Below, in pieces: positions 45,551 through 56,459 of a stretch of 64,000 nt of DNA. The stretch's first letter is position 1. Each line of letters begins with the position of its first letter. The stretch spans positions 1 to 64,000 of the forward strand of contig NW_013547021.1 of the NCBI RefSeq assembly GCF_000711695.1. Reading direction: 5' to 3'. The translations under genes were made by a program, and so were the position numbers. The notes under the pieces are model-generated. The model was not told where the DNA came from and did not search any database. It saw only the letters and a program-made list of their open reading frames with translations. This DNA comes from Tilletiaria anomala UBC 951 (taxonomy: Eukaryota; Basidiomycota; Exobasidiomycetes; Georgefischeriales; Tilletiariaceae).

Positions 45551-47240
45551 ACCACGCGCAGCGCATCGCATTCGAGGCTGCATGGCTACCGCCATGCTTT
45601 CCCGCCTGCCTGCTGCTGCTTCGCATCATTGGTTTGATATTTTCACAGCCTTTGAGTATGCGATTACTTTTCATCACACGGACTTTTCATCCATCGTTCC
45701 CTTTATCCATGATCCACTCCCCTTCCATTCACCGCCACAGCTGTTGCTGCCGGACCAACAGGGATAGGAAGAAACAACATAGATCCAGTCGCAGATATAC
45801 CATCTCCGGCTCTCGGCACACACAGCTATCCATTCACATTCTCCAGGGCCCATGGACCCTAATCCTCGCATCTCACCCGACCGTCTGATTCTCATGTCAG
45901 ACTATTGCTCATGTATCAACTCAACGACAACCTTCGTTTTATCGGACTGCCGTACAAGTGCCGTTCCCTTTTAGCCCTCTCTCGCGCCCTGTGGATGATA
46001 TCAGATGTGTGCGCTGACTGCCGGGGATCTCAGGATGAGGTGGACTCGCGATTATTGCGCATCTGACATTCTGCAATGTGCGGTTTATGCGCTGCAGCAG
46101 GGGGTTCTCCCATTCTCGTCCGAGCATGAAGGCCAACCCCGACGCTAGAGATGCTGGCCCCCGGGGGTTGTGGGGTGGGGTGAAGGGGGGGGATTCCATT
46201 CATTGTGCAAGTGTGTGATGCGAGATGCTTAAAGAAACGTTGGCGCCCATTGTACAAGCGGCGATGTAGCGATGAAGCTGCTAGGTTCTTTCAGCAGGGA
46301 ACTATGACAAAGGGCTAATATGCACAAGCGATGCGGTGAGCGCATATGGGGGCTCCAACCCTACGTTCGTCTGGCCAGTTTGTTTACTTTTCTCCAGAAG
46401 GTATGTATGTGCTCGTGCCCCAGCGGAGGGAGAAGATGGGAGATCCATGCCGTCCTCCGACCCCGCACGCCCCAATCATATCGTATGCAGTCAGGCTCTG
46501 GACTCTCGGGCAGTATGTGACTGGGAGCCGGAGTGGCTCGCTCCCCCGTCGTTCACTATCTACTGCCTTCTTTTTTGGCGCCGCTCCCGTGCGCTGTGAA
46601 CTGCTGGTCATCCCCTTTTGTCTTACAAGAAAGGTAGTGTATACTTTTATTTGAAGCCGACCATGCTGGATGCTCACTTGACTCTCGACTGTGACCTGTG
46701 GTGCGGTCTGTAGATGTGAACATGGAGTTGTCAAGTAGATGGTGACGTCGTGAGTGGCGTGAAAGTGTGTGTGCGTGAGTGTGAGTGTGCCATGGGACAA
46801 TTTGTGAGACATCAGGAACCCAGGGGTCCGTGAGCGGCTGGCGGCCCTTTGCCAGCCAAGAAGCGGCAGGGCCCTCCCACTCCAACGTCCACAGAGGCCA
46901 CCCGGCACGTGGCCGTTGACATGGTCCCAGCGACGAGACTTAGGTCGTACCAGGCGGGGAGGGCCTTTCTGTGTGGCTCTCCTGACCGGATTCCCCACAC
47001 CCCATATTCTCTGCTGGAGATGGCACTAATTGATGCTTATCCACACTGGCCACTGCTAGTCCACCCCCACACTCATCGTATCTTTCCAATCGCGCTGCAG
47101 AGAACACCTGTGCCGCCAAGCTCGTCATCCATATTGGTCAGCTGTCGAGACGTAATAACCCAACCTCAACCCCACCCTTTCCTCTTTTCCTCTTCCTACA
47201 GACCAGCCACCCCGAAGCGCAAAAACACACCCCCACAGAC
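45551..47240. other. Gene-free stretch, 1.7 kb
   Basis: This lies between the Mala s 1-like gene and the IQ-protein relic. Only short frames without family features are seen, plus a GT-rich stretch near 46765-46790. The part before 47249 may be the old promoter of the relic. Confidence 0.5.
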
Positions 47241-49234
47241 GGGCCGCCATGGCTTTCACCATCACCACTACCACCGCCCCAGGCGAGCAGTCTCAAGCAG
47301 AAGGGGGGCACGACGCCCCGCGAGAAAGCCAATGCCGCAGGGCCCTTCATCCAACGCAACTATCGCGCCAACCGAGCCCGCCGCAAACTGGGCGGTCTGA
47401 ATCTCGAGCGTCCGATGGGCAGCCGGAATTTCGACTACTTTCGTAAGGCTAAGAAAGCCCGTACTGAGCAAGCGGCGACCGATGGCAGCGAACAGTAGCA
47501 GCAACAAAGGAGGAACCCAGGCAAGCACGATGAAACAATGGACAGCTCGGCACGGTGGTCGGACACCGACTAGCGCATGCGCTAGGAAAAGCTAAACAAG
47601 GAAGCGCTCAAGGGCGACGAGATGAACGACGCAGGGAATTGCTGAAAGCTTAGGGTTTTCGTTGCTTAGCAGCTTACCAGCTATGCACCGCCTGTGGCAG
47701 AGCGGAATGGCGAAAGCGGGGGCGATGACGATAGGACCCATGAGCCAGTTGAAAGTGGGCTGTCGCTGGGGGATCAGGCGCAGTGAGTCCCGCAGCCTGA
47801 GTTGCAGGGATAATCTTCCAAAGACAAGCCTTCCAGGTCGAACGAGGTTGCATGGACCGAACCCGACAGCAGGGTTGGCGACTGTGAGCCTGATGCCAAT
47901 ACCGACGGACGTGTCAACAACATTTCGTTGATCTCTGCGTCGCAGCAGCGCGGACTGCGCATGATGGAGCGCTGGCCTGGAGGGGTGGAAGCGCAGGAGC
48001 TGCCCAAGACGATGGAGGCGCAGTGCTGGCTCGAATCGTCGATTCCAAGCACCAATACCGAGGCAACCTGAAGCAGTACCACACCGCGTGGAATGAGAGT
48101 GACGCCAAGGTCAATTTCTTCTGCTGGTTCGACCACGGCGACGGCTGACACCTCGACCCGCCGGACTACCCACACAAGCAACTGGACTCCGAGTGAATCA
48201 CGTACCTCAGCGCCAACCAGCGGCGCAACTACGTCGACGATGTCGTTGCGCGCGATGGCAAGCTGAACTGGCGCAGGAGCGGCAGGGCCGCCGATAGGAC
48301 CCGCGGGCGCTGGAAGAACTTCGGCGAAGGGTGCGGCATCGCGGAGGTCGGCGAGGAGAAGAATAGGGGCGAAAGCGCATCTACAACGAAAAGCGGCGCG
48401 CCGGAGCATCGTCTGCCACGTCCTGTGTGTCTTCTGGTGCGACGCCATTGCCGTTCACCTCTTCGTCTGCCAGCAGCAGCGACAGGGAAGGTGAGGGGCT
48501 GGGGGCCTATCGTCCGCTGAGGAAAAGGCGCAGGCCATGCAATACAGCGGGCCGTAATCTGCGCGCGCTTACGAGGGCTGGTCTGGTCGATCGACTGCTC
48601 GGGAAGGCGGTGCAGGCCAACACCTGGTGAGTTGCATTTGTCGTAGGCGCACGGCGCTGCCTGGGCTGCATGCTGACGAGAACGTCTTTTGACTCGGCCT
48701 GCGTGACCTGTCTACCTTTGGGCTGGCCTGGTGCAGGAACTACGTTTTCAATGTCCTCAAGGATCTGTACGTTGGCATCAAGCAGACCGGCAAGGTCTAG
48801 GGAGTGCAAGCTGCCTATTGCCCTCCCAGGCGCCAGATGCCTGACCTCTGGCCGTCATGTGAGCAATCGCCTTGTGCAACAGGCACTCATCGTTCTTCTT
48901 CCGCGGCGGCGTCCTCTCGGCAGGCCTGCTGCAAGTGAAGAATGGACAGCTGCTCTTGCTGTCCCCGCTTTCTGGGAACTACGGCGCCGGCACGGCGCAG
49001 TTCCGCCAGTTTGTTCGTATGCTACAAGCAAAAGGCATCGACCTAAGCCATGTCCAGCTGAGCAAGAATTTGACCATTCTCGGCGCGCTGGAGAAGAATA
49101 GGCGCTTGAAGAAGCGCATCAAGGTGGGCGGGAAGGAGAAGACCGAGCGCAGAGGGAAACATGTGGCAAAGGAGCAGGGCAGAGGGCACATAGAGGACGG
49201 AAGGAAGACTCCGTTGCATCTTCGCTTGATCTAG
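47241..49234 (+). pseudogene. Decayed IQ-motif calmodulin-binding protein (plant IQM-like)
   Basis: An IQ motif (FIQRNYRANRARRKLGG) lies near 47345-47395, followed by RPMGSRNFDYFRKAKK. Downstream pieces fit the IQM family, in which plant members bind calmodulin: HQYRGNLKQYHTAWNESDA with FFCWFDHGDG and HLDPPDYPHKQLD (about 48050-48195), YLSANQRRNYVDDVVARDGKL, DRLLGKAVQANTW, then an intron to NYVFNVLKDLYVGIKQTGK, and HSSFFRGGVLSAGLLQVKNG with LSPLSGNYGAGTAQFRQFV (about 48878-49015). In-frame stops include 48146-48148 and 48194-48196, and several TAG/TGA lie between 47490 and 47650. At least one frame change is also needed. The C-terminal 120 codons are open. This was a full-length host gene that has died; the family call is fairly firm, the biological role in fungi is unknown. 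Confidence 0.75.
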
Positions 49235-50319
49235 AAGGTCAAAGTGAGTGCCTGATGAACCGCAAGGAGCCGCAACATACTCCTTCGACCCACGGCCCTT
49301 CTCCGGCTCCCACATGCTTCATTAGCTACTCTGATCTCAACACAGCGGCTTCAGATTCCCCCACGCAAGTTTGTCGCTCGCACACGTCGCAGCCCTTGTA
49401 CATATCCATCAGCTTCGCTCCCTATCTTTGTTTCGGTCTCTATCTCTGCATCCATAGATACTCCATATATGTCGCAGGGGTTTCCCCTTGTTCCTCGCGG
49501 GCACGACGATCTGCTCTGACTCATCATGCCTGCTAGCGAGCAGGTTTGCTTTCCTTATTTACACGACACTCCAACTCGAAGATACGTGCAGAGCGAGAAA
49601 GAGACGGACATTCGGTGCAATTACTGCCGGTGGCTGTGGACGGGGGGCAGTCGAGAGTTGTCACAGCATCTGGTGTCGCGTGTTATGCCGCCACCAACGA
49701 GCGAAGCGATATGAGCACCATCCACACCTCCCTGCCGAGACGCAAGTGTTCAAGACAGCTTGGTAGTGGAGAGGTCTGCGATGTCATTCTTCTCTTTCCA
49801 CTCAGCTTACGAGCGCGTGGTCAGCCGCACCGGCAGTCTGCTAGCCACGGGCAACCCAGCAGCACGCACATATGGCCAGGTACCCCGTCATCGCCCCTTT
49901 CCGCGCTCAAGCCCAGCTCGCCCTCCTTGCCAACAGGCAAGATTCACCCCCAACAGCCTCGCAAGAATCGCAACGCAGGATTTCATATATAGCGCAGCAC
50001 GGATGGCTGGCCTTCAATGAGCATGCCCGCTTGGTCGCTCGGTTATCATCCCGATACGCTACTACTGCCGCTGTCGTCGTCTTCGTCGTGCAAGGCATTT
50101 AACCACCGCCACGCTGGGCGAGGCCAAGCGTGCAGAAACACCAGACGGCGCCTTTTCCTTCTCGTCGCCACTATCGATGCGAGACTCTAGCGGGGCAAGG
50201 GTTAGGCCATAGCTCCTGACTATGGCCGCACATCCGCATCAGCCTCGTCCTCGTCTTCAGTATCAGCGTTAGCGCCGCAGCCAGCTGAGCACTCCTCGCC
50301 ATCCGCAAATTACAAGCTC
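49235..50319. other. Intergenic with one short zinc-finger-like frame
   Basis: This is upstream of the UIM protein gene and should include its promoter and 5' UTR. The only notable frame is at 49526-49714 (listed separately). Confidence 0.5.
49526..49714 (+). CDS. Short frame with a BED-like zinc-finger half (doubtful)
   Basis: A 62-codon frame from an ATG contains IRCNYCRWLWTGG followed by a SQHLVSR segment. This resembles the first part of BED/hAT-type zinc fingers, which read CxxC, an aromatic pair, then H. The last zinc ligand expected after the His is missing. It could be a chance frame, an upstream reading frame of the next gene, or a remnant of a larger protein. No transposase sequence is adjacent. 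Confidence 0.3.
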   Translation: MPASEQVCFPYLHDTPTRRYVQSEKETDIRCNYCRWLWTGGSRELSQHLVSRVMPPPTSEAI

Positions 50320-53300
50320 ATGCCCATGCGCCATCCGCAGCTAGGTCTGACACCTGGCGATCCCGATTCCCGTCGCTCGTTCGATTCTCAGATCTCGTCA
50401 ACTGGCTCACAACTTCACCTGTCGCAGCAACAGCGACCGGGTCACAATGGCCGCGTGCCGCTATCACATACCCACTCTGCCAGACCGCCCAGCAGCCTCA
50501 TTGCAGGCAGAAGACCAGCATCTTTAGTGATTCCGAACACGCACAAACAGAGTATGTCCGGAAACGTATCTTTCCCTCCGCCGCAAAACGACACCTTATC
50601 GAATGGCCCACCGCAATGCCTGACGCCCTGCCAAAGGGGCACAGTGTCCTTGTCGTCGCCAGCAACTGGTGGCGGTGCGCCTTTCGCATCGTCGAGCTCG
50701 ACACAAAGGCCTGCGCCGCTCTTGGGTCCCCTTTCGCAGCCTTATTTCTCTTCGGTGGGTGATGTCCCCGTCGCGCCTCCGTCGAACACGAGTTTCAGGT
50801 CGCCAGCGAGCGGCGCTGCCCGCGGTAACGTCAAAGGTAGTGGCACTGCCTTTGACCTGCCGAGGCCGCTATCGATGCAACAGCCTGGGTCCGGTGGCAC
50901 GCCTCAGTCCTGGATGCATCCACAACAGTCGCCTTTTTCGTGGGGCCTCTCACCGCAAGCCAACAGCCCTTTCTTCCAACATCAGCAACGACAGCCACTC
51001 TTACCGCCGCCGCCACATCCACAGCCCGGGCCGTCCGCAAGCTGGTCTGGTGCGATGAATGCGCCGCACGGCGCTCCCGGCCATCTGGAGTGGGACTGTG
51101 CACAATGTGCGGCCCTGATAGAGAGCGTGTACGCTGCGTCGCGCGAGACTGCTGAGGAAGAAATGCGCCGACGGTCTGAGCTCGAGGCTAAGCGACAGCA
51201 GCAGGCGAGCCGAGAAGAGGAAGAGCTGCAGCGCGCTTTGCGCGAATCGTTGGCGCTTGATGCCGAGCAGCGCAGGCGCAAGGAGGAGGCTGGCGCAGAG
51301 CGCGTAGCGCTCGAGGAGAGCTTGCGCACCGCGTTGCAAGAGCAGGAGACCGAGTCGCTGCGGCGCGAGGCCGAGGTACAGACGACCGCTGCGGCGCTCG
51401 CGCGCAGCCGTGAGCAGGCGTCGGATGACGCGCGCAGACGGCGCTCGCGCGAGGAGCTCGAGCAGGCCATCGAGGCGCGCGTCATGGGGGAGAGCAAGCG
51501 CGAGCAGGAGCTCGAGTGGCACAGGCGCGAGGAAGAAGAGCGCATGTTTTTGCAAGCTCTTAAGGACGAGAGCCAAGGGCAGGCGAGCGTATGGGAACGT
51601 ATGCAACGCGACGATGCGTTCAAACCGGCGTTCGATGCGCATCGCCGCCACTCCATGAAAATAGGAAGGAAGAGTGGCAGGCATGGAAACGCCACCGGCA
51701 CTGACAGTGGAAGCCAAAGTGGCACCACAAGTGGGGGTGGGAGCAGCATAGGACAGCAGGGACATGGACCGCTGTCGCGTGAACCGGAAGTGGGAGCAGA
51801 GCCCCTGGATGAGCTGGCGTCGCCAAGTATGCCGAGCGCTTCTGACCTGACGCTTGGCAGCAGTGGCCCTGCGACGCCTGGAGACCTGGGAATCGCGCTG
51901 AACCCCTTCACGGACGCAGCCGAAGCGCCTCCGCTCTACGAAGACGTCACGCCTTCTCCGTCATCGCTGCACTCGGCGCTAGGTGTCGTTTCTGATTCTA
52001 CAGCGGCCTCGATAGCCTTGGCTGCTCCTGAACGACCGCCGTTGAGCTCTAGGTCCTCGGAGCCTAGGCCCTTAGCTTCCATGTTTGCAGTGCTGAGTGT
52101 GAGCCCAGGGCCTTCGCTATCATCTTCACCATCAACGCTCCACAGACATTTGCCGCAATCTACGCCACACCCGCACTCGCAAGCGCAAGCGGAAATATCG
52201 CCATTACCCTCGTCGATGCCGCAAATCCCGCCGAAACTACCTGCAATGCGGCAAAGCTTGAATGGCATGCACAGTCGTCCGCTGCCGCGCATCCCGCAGA
52301 GTCTTGTCCCTGCATTGTCAGTGGCGCTCTCCCCTGCGGCTGTGTCGTTGCAACATGCCGAGCTCGACAGCTTCGAAAGAATCATCGGTGACAGAGACCC
52401 CTTGCCCACCCCACCACCGCCCGTGCCCCCGCCCCCGCCGCTCCCCCTTTCCATGCCGCGTTTGCGCTCGGAATCGATGCCGTCCGCTCCGGTGGCGCAG
52501 GCTGCGACCCTGCAAGCCCGCAATTTGTCGCCCCTGCCAAGCGTGCGAACAACTGCGATAGAAGATTTGGATTCGGACGAAGAGGAAAACAGGGCCCTGT
52601 CGTCGCGCCAGTCGCAGAGCACATGTAGCCGCAGCGCATCCATCGTCTCGGGCGCCAGTGGGCAGTACAATGGCAACGCGGGCGCGAGCCTCTTGAGCTT
52701 GGCGTCGAACATCGCCTTAGGCTCAGGATCGCATGGGCAAGAGCAAGGGTTGGAAGTGCAATCCCTCGACACGAAGTTCTATATTCCGCGAGCACATGTC
52801 GCGAGCCAGCAGAGTCTGCGCACCGTCGCCTCAGAGATATCGCACACTTCTATATCAAGGCCACAGAGCACGAGCTCCGCCGCCGGCATTAGTGGTGCAT
52901 GTGCATCTATTCCTCGATTCGAGCAGAAGACTCCCGAGAGTGTGGACTGGGGCTATGCTAGCTCGCCCTTCGACACCAAACTTTACGCTTCACCGCAGTC
53001 GATGACAGTGAGCGAAAGCAAGCAATACTTCCCAACCGTTATCACGCTCCGCGCCCATGATGGCAATCCGGATGCGAGGGCCGCTCGCGCTGCTCCTGCG
53101 CAAACGTACTACTTTGTCATTCGCGCGCAGACTTGGAAGGCGCTTTTACGCGCTATGGCTTGGTTTGGCAATACGCGCATTGAAGCGGGTCCGGAGGAAG
53201 TGGTGGAGGCTGCTACTAGCGCAGCAACAGCAGAATCAAAAGCGGGACCAGGGGTGCAGGAAGCCCGGCCCCTCACTGATGCAGGGGCATGCAAGCTCAT

Positions 53301-54032
53301 GATCGACCTCGAGTTCGTCACACCGCAGCGCTGGGACGTCTCTCTCGCTCCGATTGTACCCGAAGGGACTCACGGTGTCCAAGGCAGCAATGGAAACGAC
53401 AAACCTGCCTTTGTGGCTGTATGCCTCTCGCTTGTCCAGCATCGCTCCGCCGAGGTGTCTAGCGTGCTCGCTTTCAATAACCGCAAGCTCGACACCATGT
53501 ACCTGCAGCACGGCAGCGCACGCCGCGCCGTCATCTTGCCACAACGTCCCCCGCCGCTGCCTATCTCTGTTGTAGACCTCGCGCAGCGCATGCACGGCGC
53601 CCATGCATTCAGCGCCGCATGCCCGTCGATCTCTAGCAGTTCCAACATGGCTGCATCGCCGAGAGACTTGCACAATGCCATCGAAAAGCACGACGTCAAG
53701 TTCTTCGGGAAGCGGCGCAAGGAGGCGGGCAACAAGGGTCAAGGCGGCTCCCGAGCGCATCTGACGGTCAGCGACGATCCGACCGGGATGCACATTGCTG
53801 CAACGGGCGCCGTCTCAGAGCGCACGGCGCTGGAGAGGATGAAAGGAGCAGTGAAGAAGCTGGCGAAGAGGAGAGACGACCATGAATTGAACGAAGACCT
53901 GTCAACCTGGATCACTCCGTTCGGTGAGTTGCGCTCCTCGCTTTGCGCATTCGACCATTGCAGGATCAGGTCTGATGTTACTGACATCCACGGTTCAATC
54001 CTACTCTTTTAGATCTCTCAGAATATGGCTGA
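50320..54032 (+). CDS. Large UIM and coiled-coil protein, function unknown
   Basis: Exons 50320-53923 and 54013-54032 give 1207 residues; the tiny second exon adds the ending DLSEYG. The N-terminal 250 residues are Pro/Ser/Gln-rich. Two cysteines at WDCAQCAAL may start a small zinc or helical motif. Residues 280-450 are a long Glu/Arg/Ala coiled coil containing a ubiquitin-interacting-motif-like stretch, EEELQRALRESLALD, near residue 300. The middle 400 residues are Ser/Pro-rich with a polyproline run (VPPPPPLPLS) that could bind SH3 or EVH1 domains. A conserved-looking C-terminal region starts near residue 876 (DWGYASSPFDTKLY) and includes YYFVIRAQTWKALLRAMAWFG, KLMIDLEFVTPQRWDVSL and a basic end. 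I do not recognise this domain. A link to ubiquitin or actin-based processes is inference from motifs only. Confidence 0.85.
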
Positions 54033-54995
54033 ATTCTAGGACGATTTGCATCGCCGGCATTAGCGGCTTTGGCCGCCCCCATCATTGCCGTTGCGCTGCC
54101 CCCTCCGCTCCCTGTTCCTCTTTTCATTTGCTGTCGCTCTGTTCAGGATAAGTCATCACGGAAGCACTGTATCATGATGTTGTACAAATCAGGACGCGAT
54201 CCGCTCTCATCATTCTTCCTCGCTGGCCCGATGCTCGGATGTGATTGCACGCACACTGATCACGCCTACCACGCGAGGACCGTAACGCTTGTACACGCTG
54301 CCGAGTGCCGACGATTCTCATATCTTATTTCTCACCTTTCATGATGCTGTCTGCTATCCCGTTGGCGGTTGTTGACATTGGCATGGCCCTATGGTGACAA
54401 GCGCTTCAGCTGCTCACAAGCACGTACCATTGCCTAAAAGGATGGTGGGCTTAGGTGACGCTAGAGTTGCTGAGGTTGGCTTCCTCTCTGCGAGACATCT
54501 GTGCTTCGCTGTACCGACTTTCGCGCCCACGCTTGGCACACACCAGCAACTCCTGATTAATGATGATCTTTCGTTGTGACCTCGTCGGCGCTCAATCCGA
54601 AGAGGTGTAGAGGTACTCTACGAAGGCAGAAATAATGGCTAGATTCATACAAGTCGGAAGAGAATACGGGTGCTTGTATCATAGTCGAGAATGACCGATA
54701 AGCGCAGAGAGGGAGACTTTGGTCGAGGTGCCGATGGTAGGGCCCCATGTCGTGGTCGAGCTAAAGGGATGGTCACGTGACCTTTCCTTCACACCACTCG
54801 AATTAATCTTAATCCTCGCTGCACATGAGATTGCCCATGGCGCTTCTGCCCGTGCGGCAAAGGTCAATCGATATACATTGCGTCCAGTAGTGCACCTTGG
54901 AGCATTCAACGAGTGGGGGACGCACCTGTTGCTGTGAACAATACCAGAATTTCTCCAATCCATCTTCGCTCTGCGGAGTCAGCGCAACATCCAAG
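54033..54995. other. Intergenic, 1 kb
   Basis: This lies between two genes on the plus strand and should include the THO7 promoter. No feature can be supported. Confidence 0.5.
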
Positions 54996-56420
54996 ATGCA
55001 AGAGAGAAAGCGACCCAAGCTCATCCCGCGGGACGCGACGTCCAAGACGCGGCTGATGCCTGTGGCAGGGGCCGTGCCGCCGATAGGTACACCGGGCCCT
55101 CTCAAGCAGCTCGAAATGACCGAAGCCCGTGAGTATGTGCCGGCATCGAGAAACACAAATGGTGGTAACGAAGGCCTGAACCATATGCGCAACTTGCAGA
55201 AAATGCACTTGAAGCTCGCGTGGCTGTCGACGAGCGACCGATGAAAAGATTGATCAAGAAGAGCTTTGCTGTGCTAGGGCTACCCGGGGAAGATAGGTGA
55301 GTGTTGCATCGGCGATATTTTGCATGACTGCTGCAAGGCAATCTACTTGCTGATCAGCCCTTCTTCTCACACCTATGGCAATCAGCGACATTGAGCTGGC
55401 TGGTCTGGCTACTGAGATCTCCGCCATGAAGGTCACGCTTGCGCGCCTCAGAACGGTTGCTCAAGTGACCTCGAAAGGAGAACAGGCAGAATATGAAAAC
55501 GACTCGAGGAACTTTGGTACGTCTACTGCGGGGTACGCCTTTGTGACAGCTGGTGCTGATCAACACTCCTTAACTGATTTCACCTTCGCTCAGAGCAAAC
55601 ATTCAGAAACGGCGAGGAGGAGATTGCGAGACTGAAAGATCAGCTGAAAGAAGCACAACAAGAGAGGGCTAACAAGCTGGAATATGACGCCTTGGCAAAA
55701 CAGATCGCCAAGTACCCGTCAAGAGCTGAGACGGAGGAGTGAGTGCAACTTGGCGTCCTTATCTCCCGAAGTGCTTTGATGTCGATGAGCTCCGACTCAT
55801 CATGCCCTCAAATTCGTAGATCTATGCGGCGTGTCCGCTCACAAATTGAAGCCCTCCGCGAAGAATCAGAAGGCTACCGAGACATCGCATCACGCATCCG
55901 CGAAAAGTGGGTGTCGGCCATGGAGAATTTCGGCACGCTGCAAACCCAAATCAGCGTCGAGATTGCCGAGCGGGAGCGGGCGGCGGTTGAGAGGAACGAG
56001 CAGCTGGGAGACGATGACGATGACGAAGATGGAACTGTTGACCCCTCCGCGGAGGATGTGGATGAGACAGGAAAAGACGAGCACAGCAAGCGAACTGGGG
56101 CTGCACCGTCCGACGAACAGGAGCTGGAAGAAGGGGAAGAAGGAGCACATGGCAAAAAGGCCAGCAGCAGGGCTGCAGACGATGAAGAAGAAGAGGAAGG
56201 TGCCATGGCAGACGAACGATCACCACATCATCGCGCCAGTTCCGGCGCGCTGAGCGGCGGCAGCTCTCGCTTGAATCCAGGCGCTCAGCCCTTCGAGCCC
56301 GTCAGTCGCAGCTCCAGTAGCCTCGCTCACGCTGCCAGACGAGGAACGAAAAGAGATGACAATGAAGAAGGAGCCACCCGCCATACGCACCCTCTCCCTA
56401 AACGGCCCCGACGAAATTGA
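54996..56420 (+). CDS. THOC7: THO complex subunit 7 (Tho7/Mft1-like)
   Basis: Exons 54996-55128, 55200-55296, 55386-55516, 55594-55738 and 55820-56420 give 368 residues. The THO complex couples transcription to mRNA export. Family landmarks: NALEARVAVDERPMKRLIKK (the DERP..RLIKK motif), two coiled-coil segments (DIELAGLATEISAMKVTLARL, EEEIARLKDQLKEAQQER), then KLEYDALAKQIAKYPSRAET, nearly the same as in human THOC7, and a further coil to about residue 210. The last 160 residues are acidic then basic low complexity (DDDDDEDG; KRPRRN), a fungal extension compared with the 204-residue human protein. The four short introns all phase. The stop lies about 40 bases from the end of the convergent acyltransferase relic. 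Confidence 0.92.
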
Positions 56421-56459
56421 ACGCGAGATTTTTTCGGTCAAGTCACTTTCTGTAGCATA

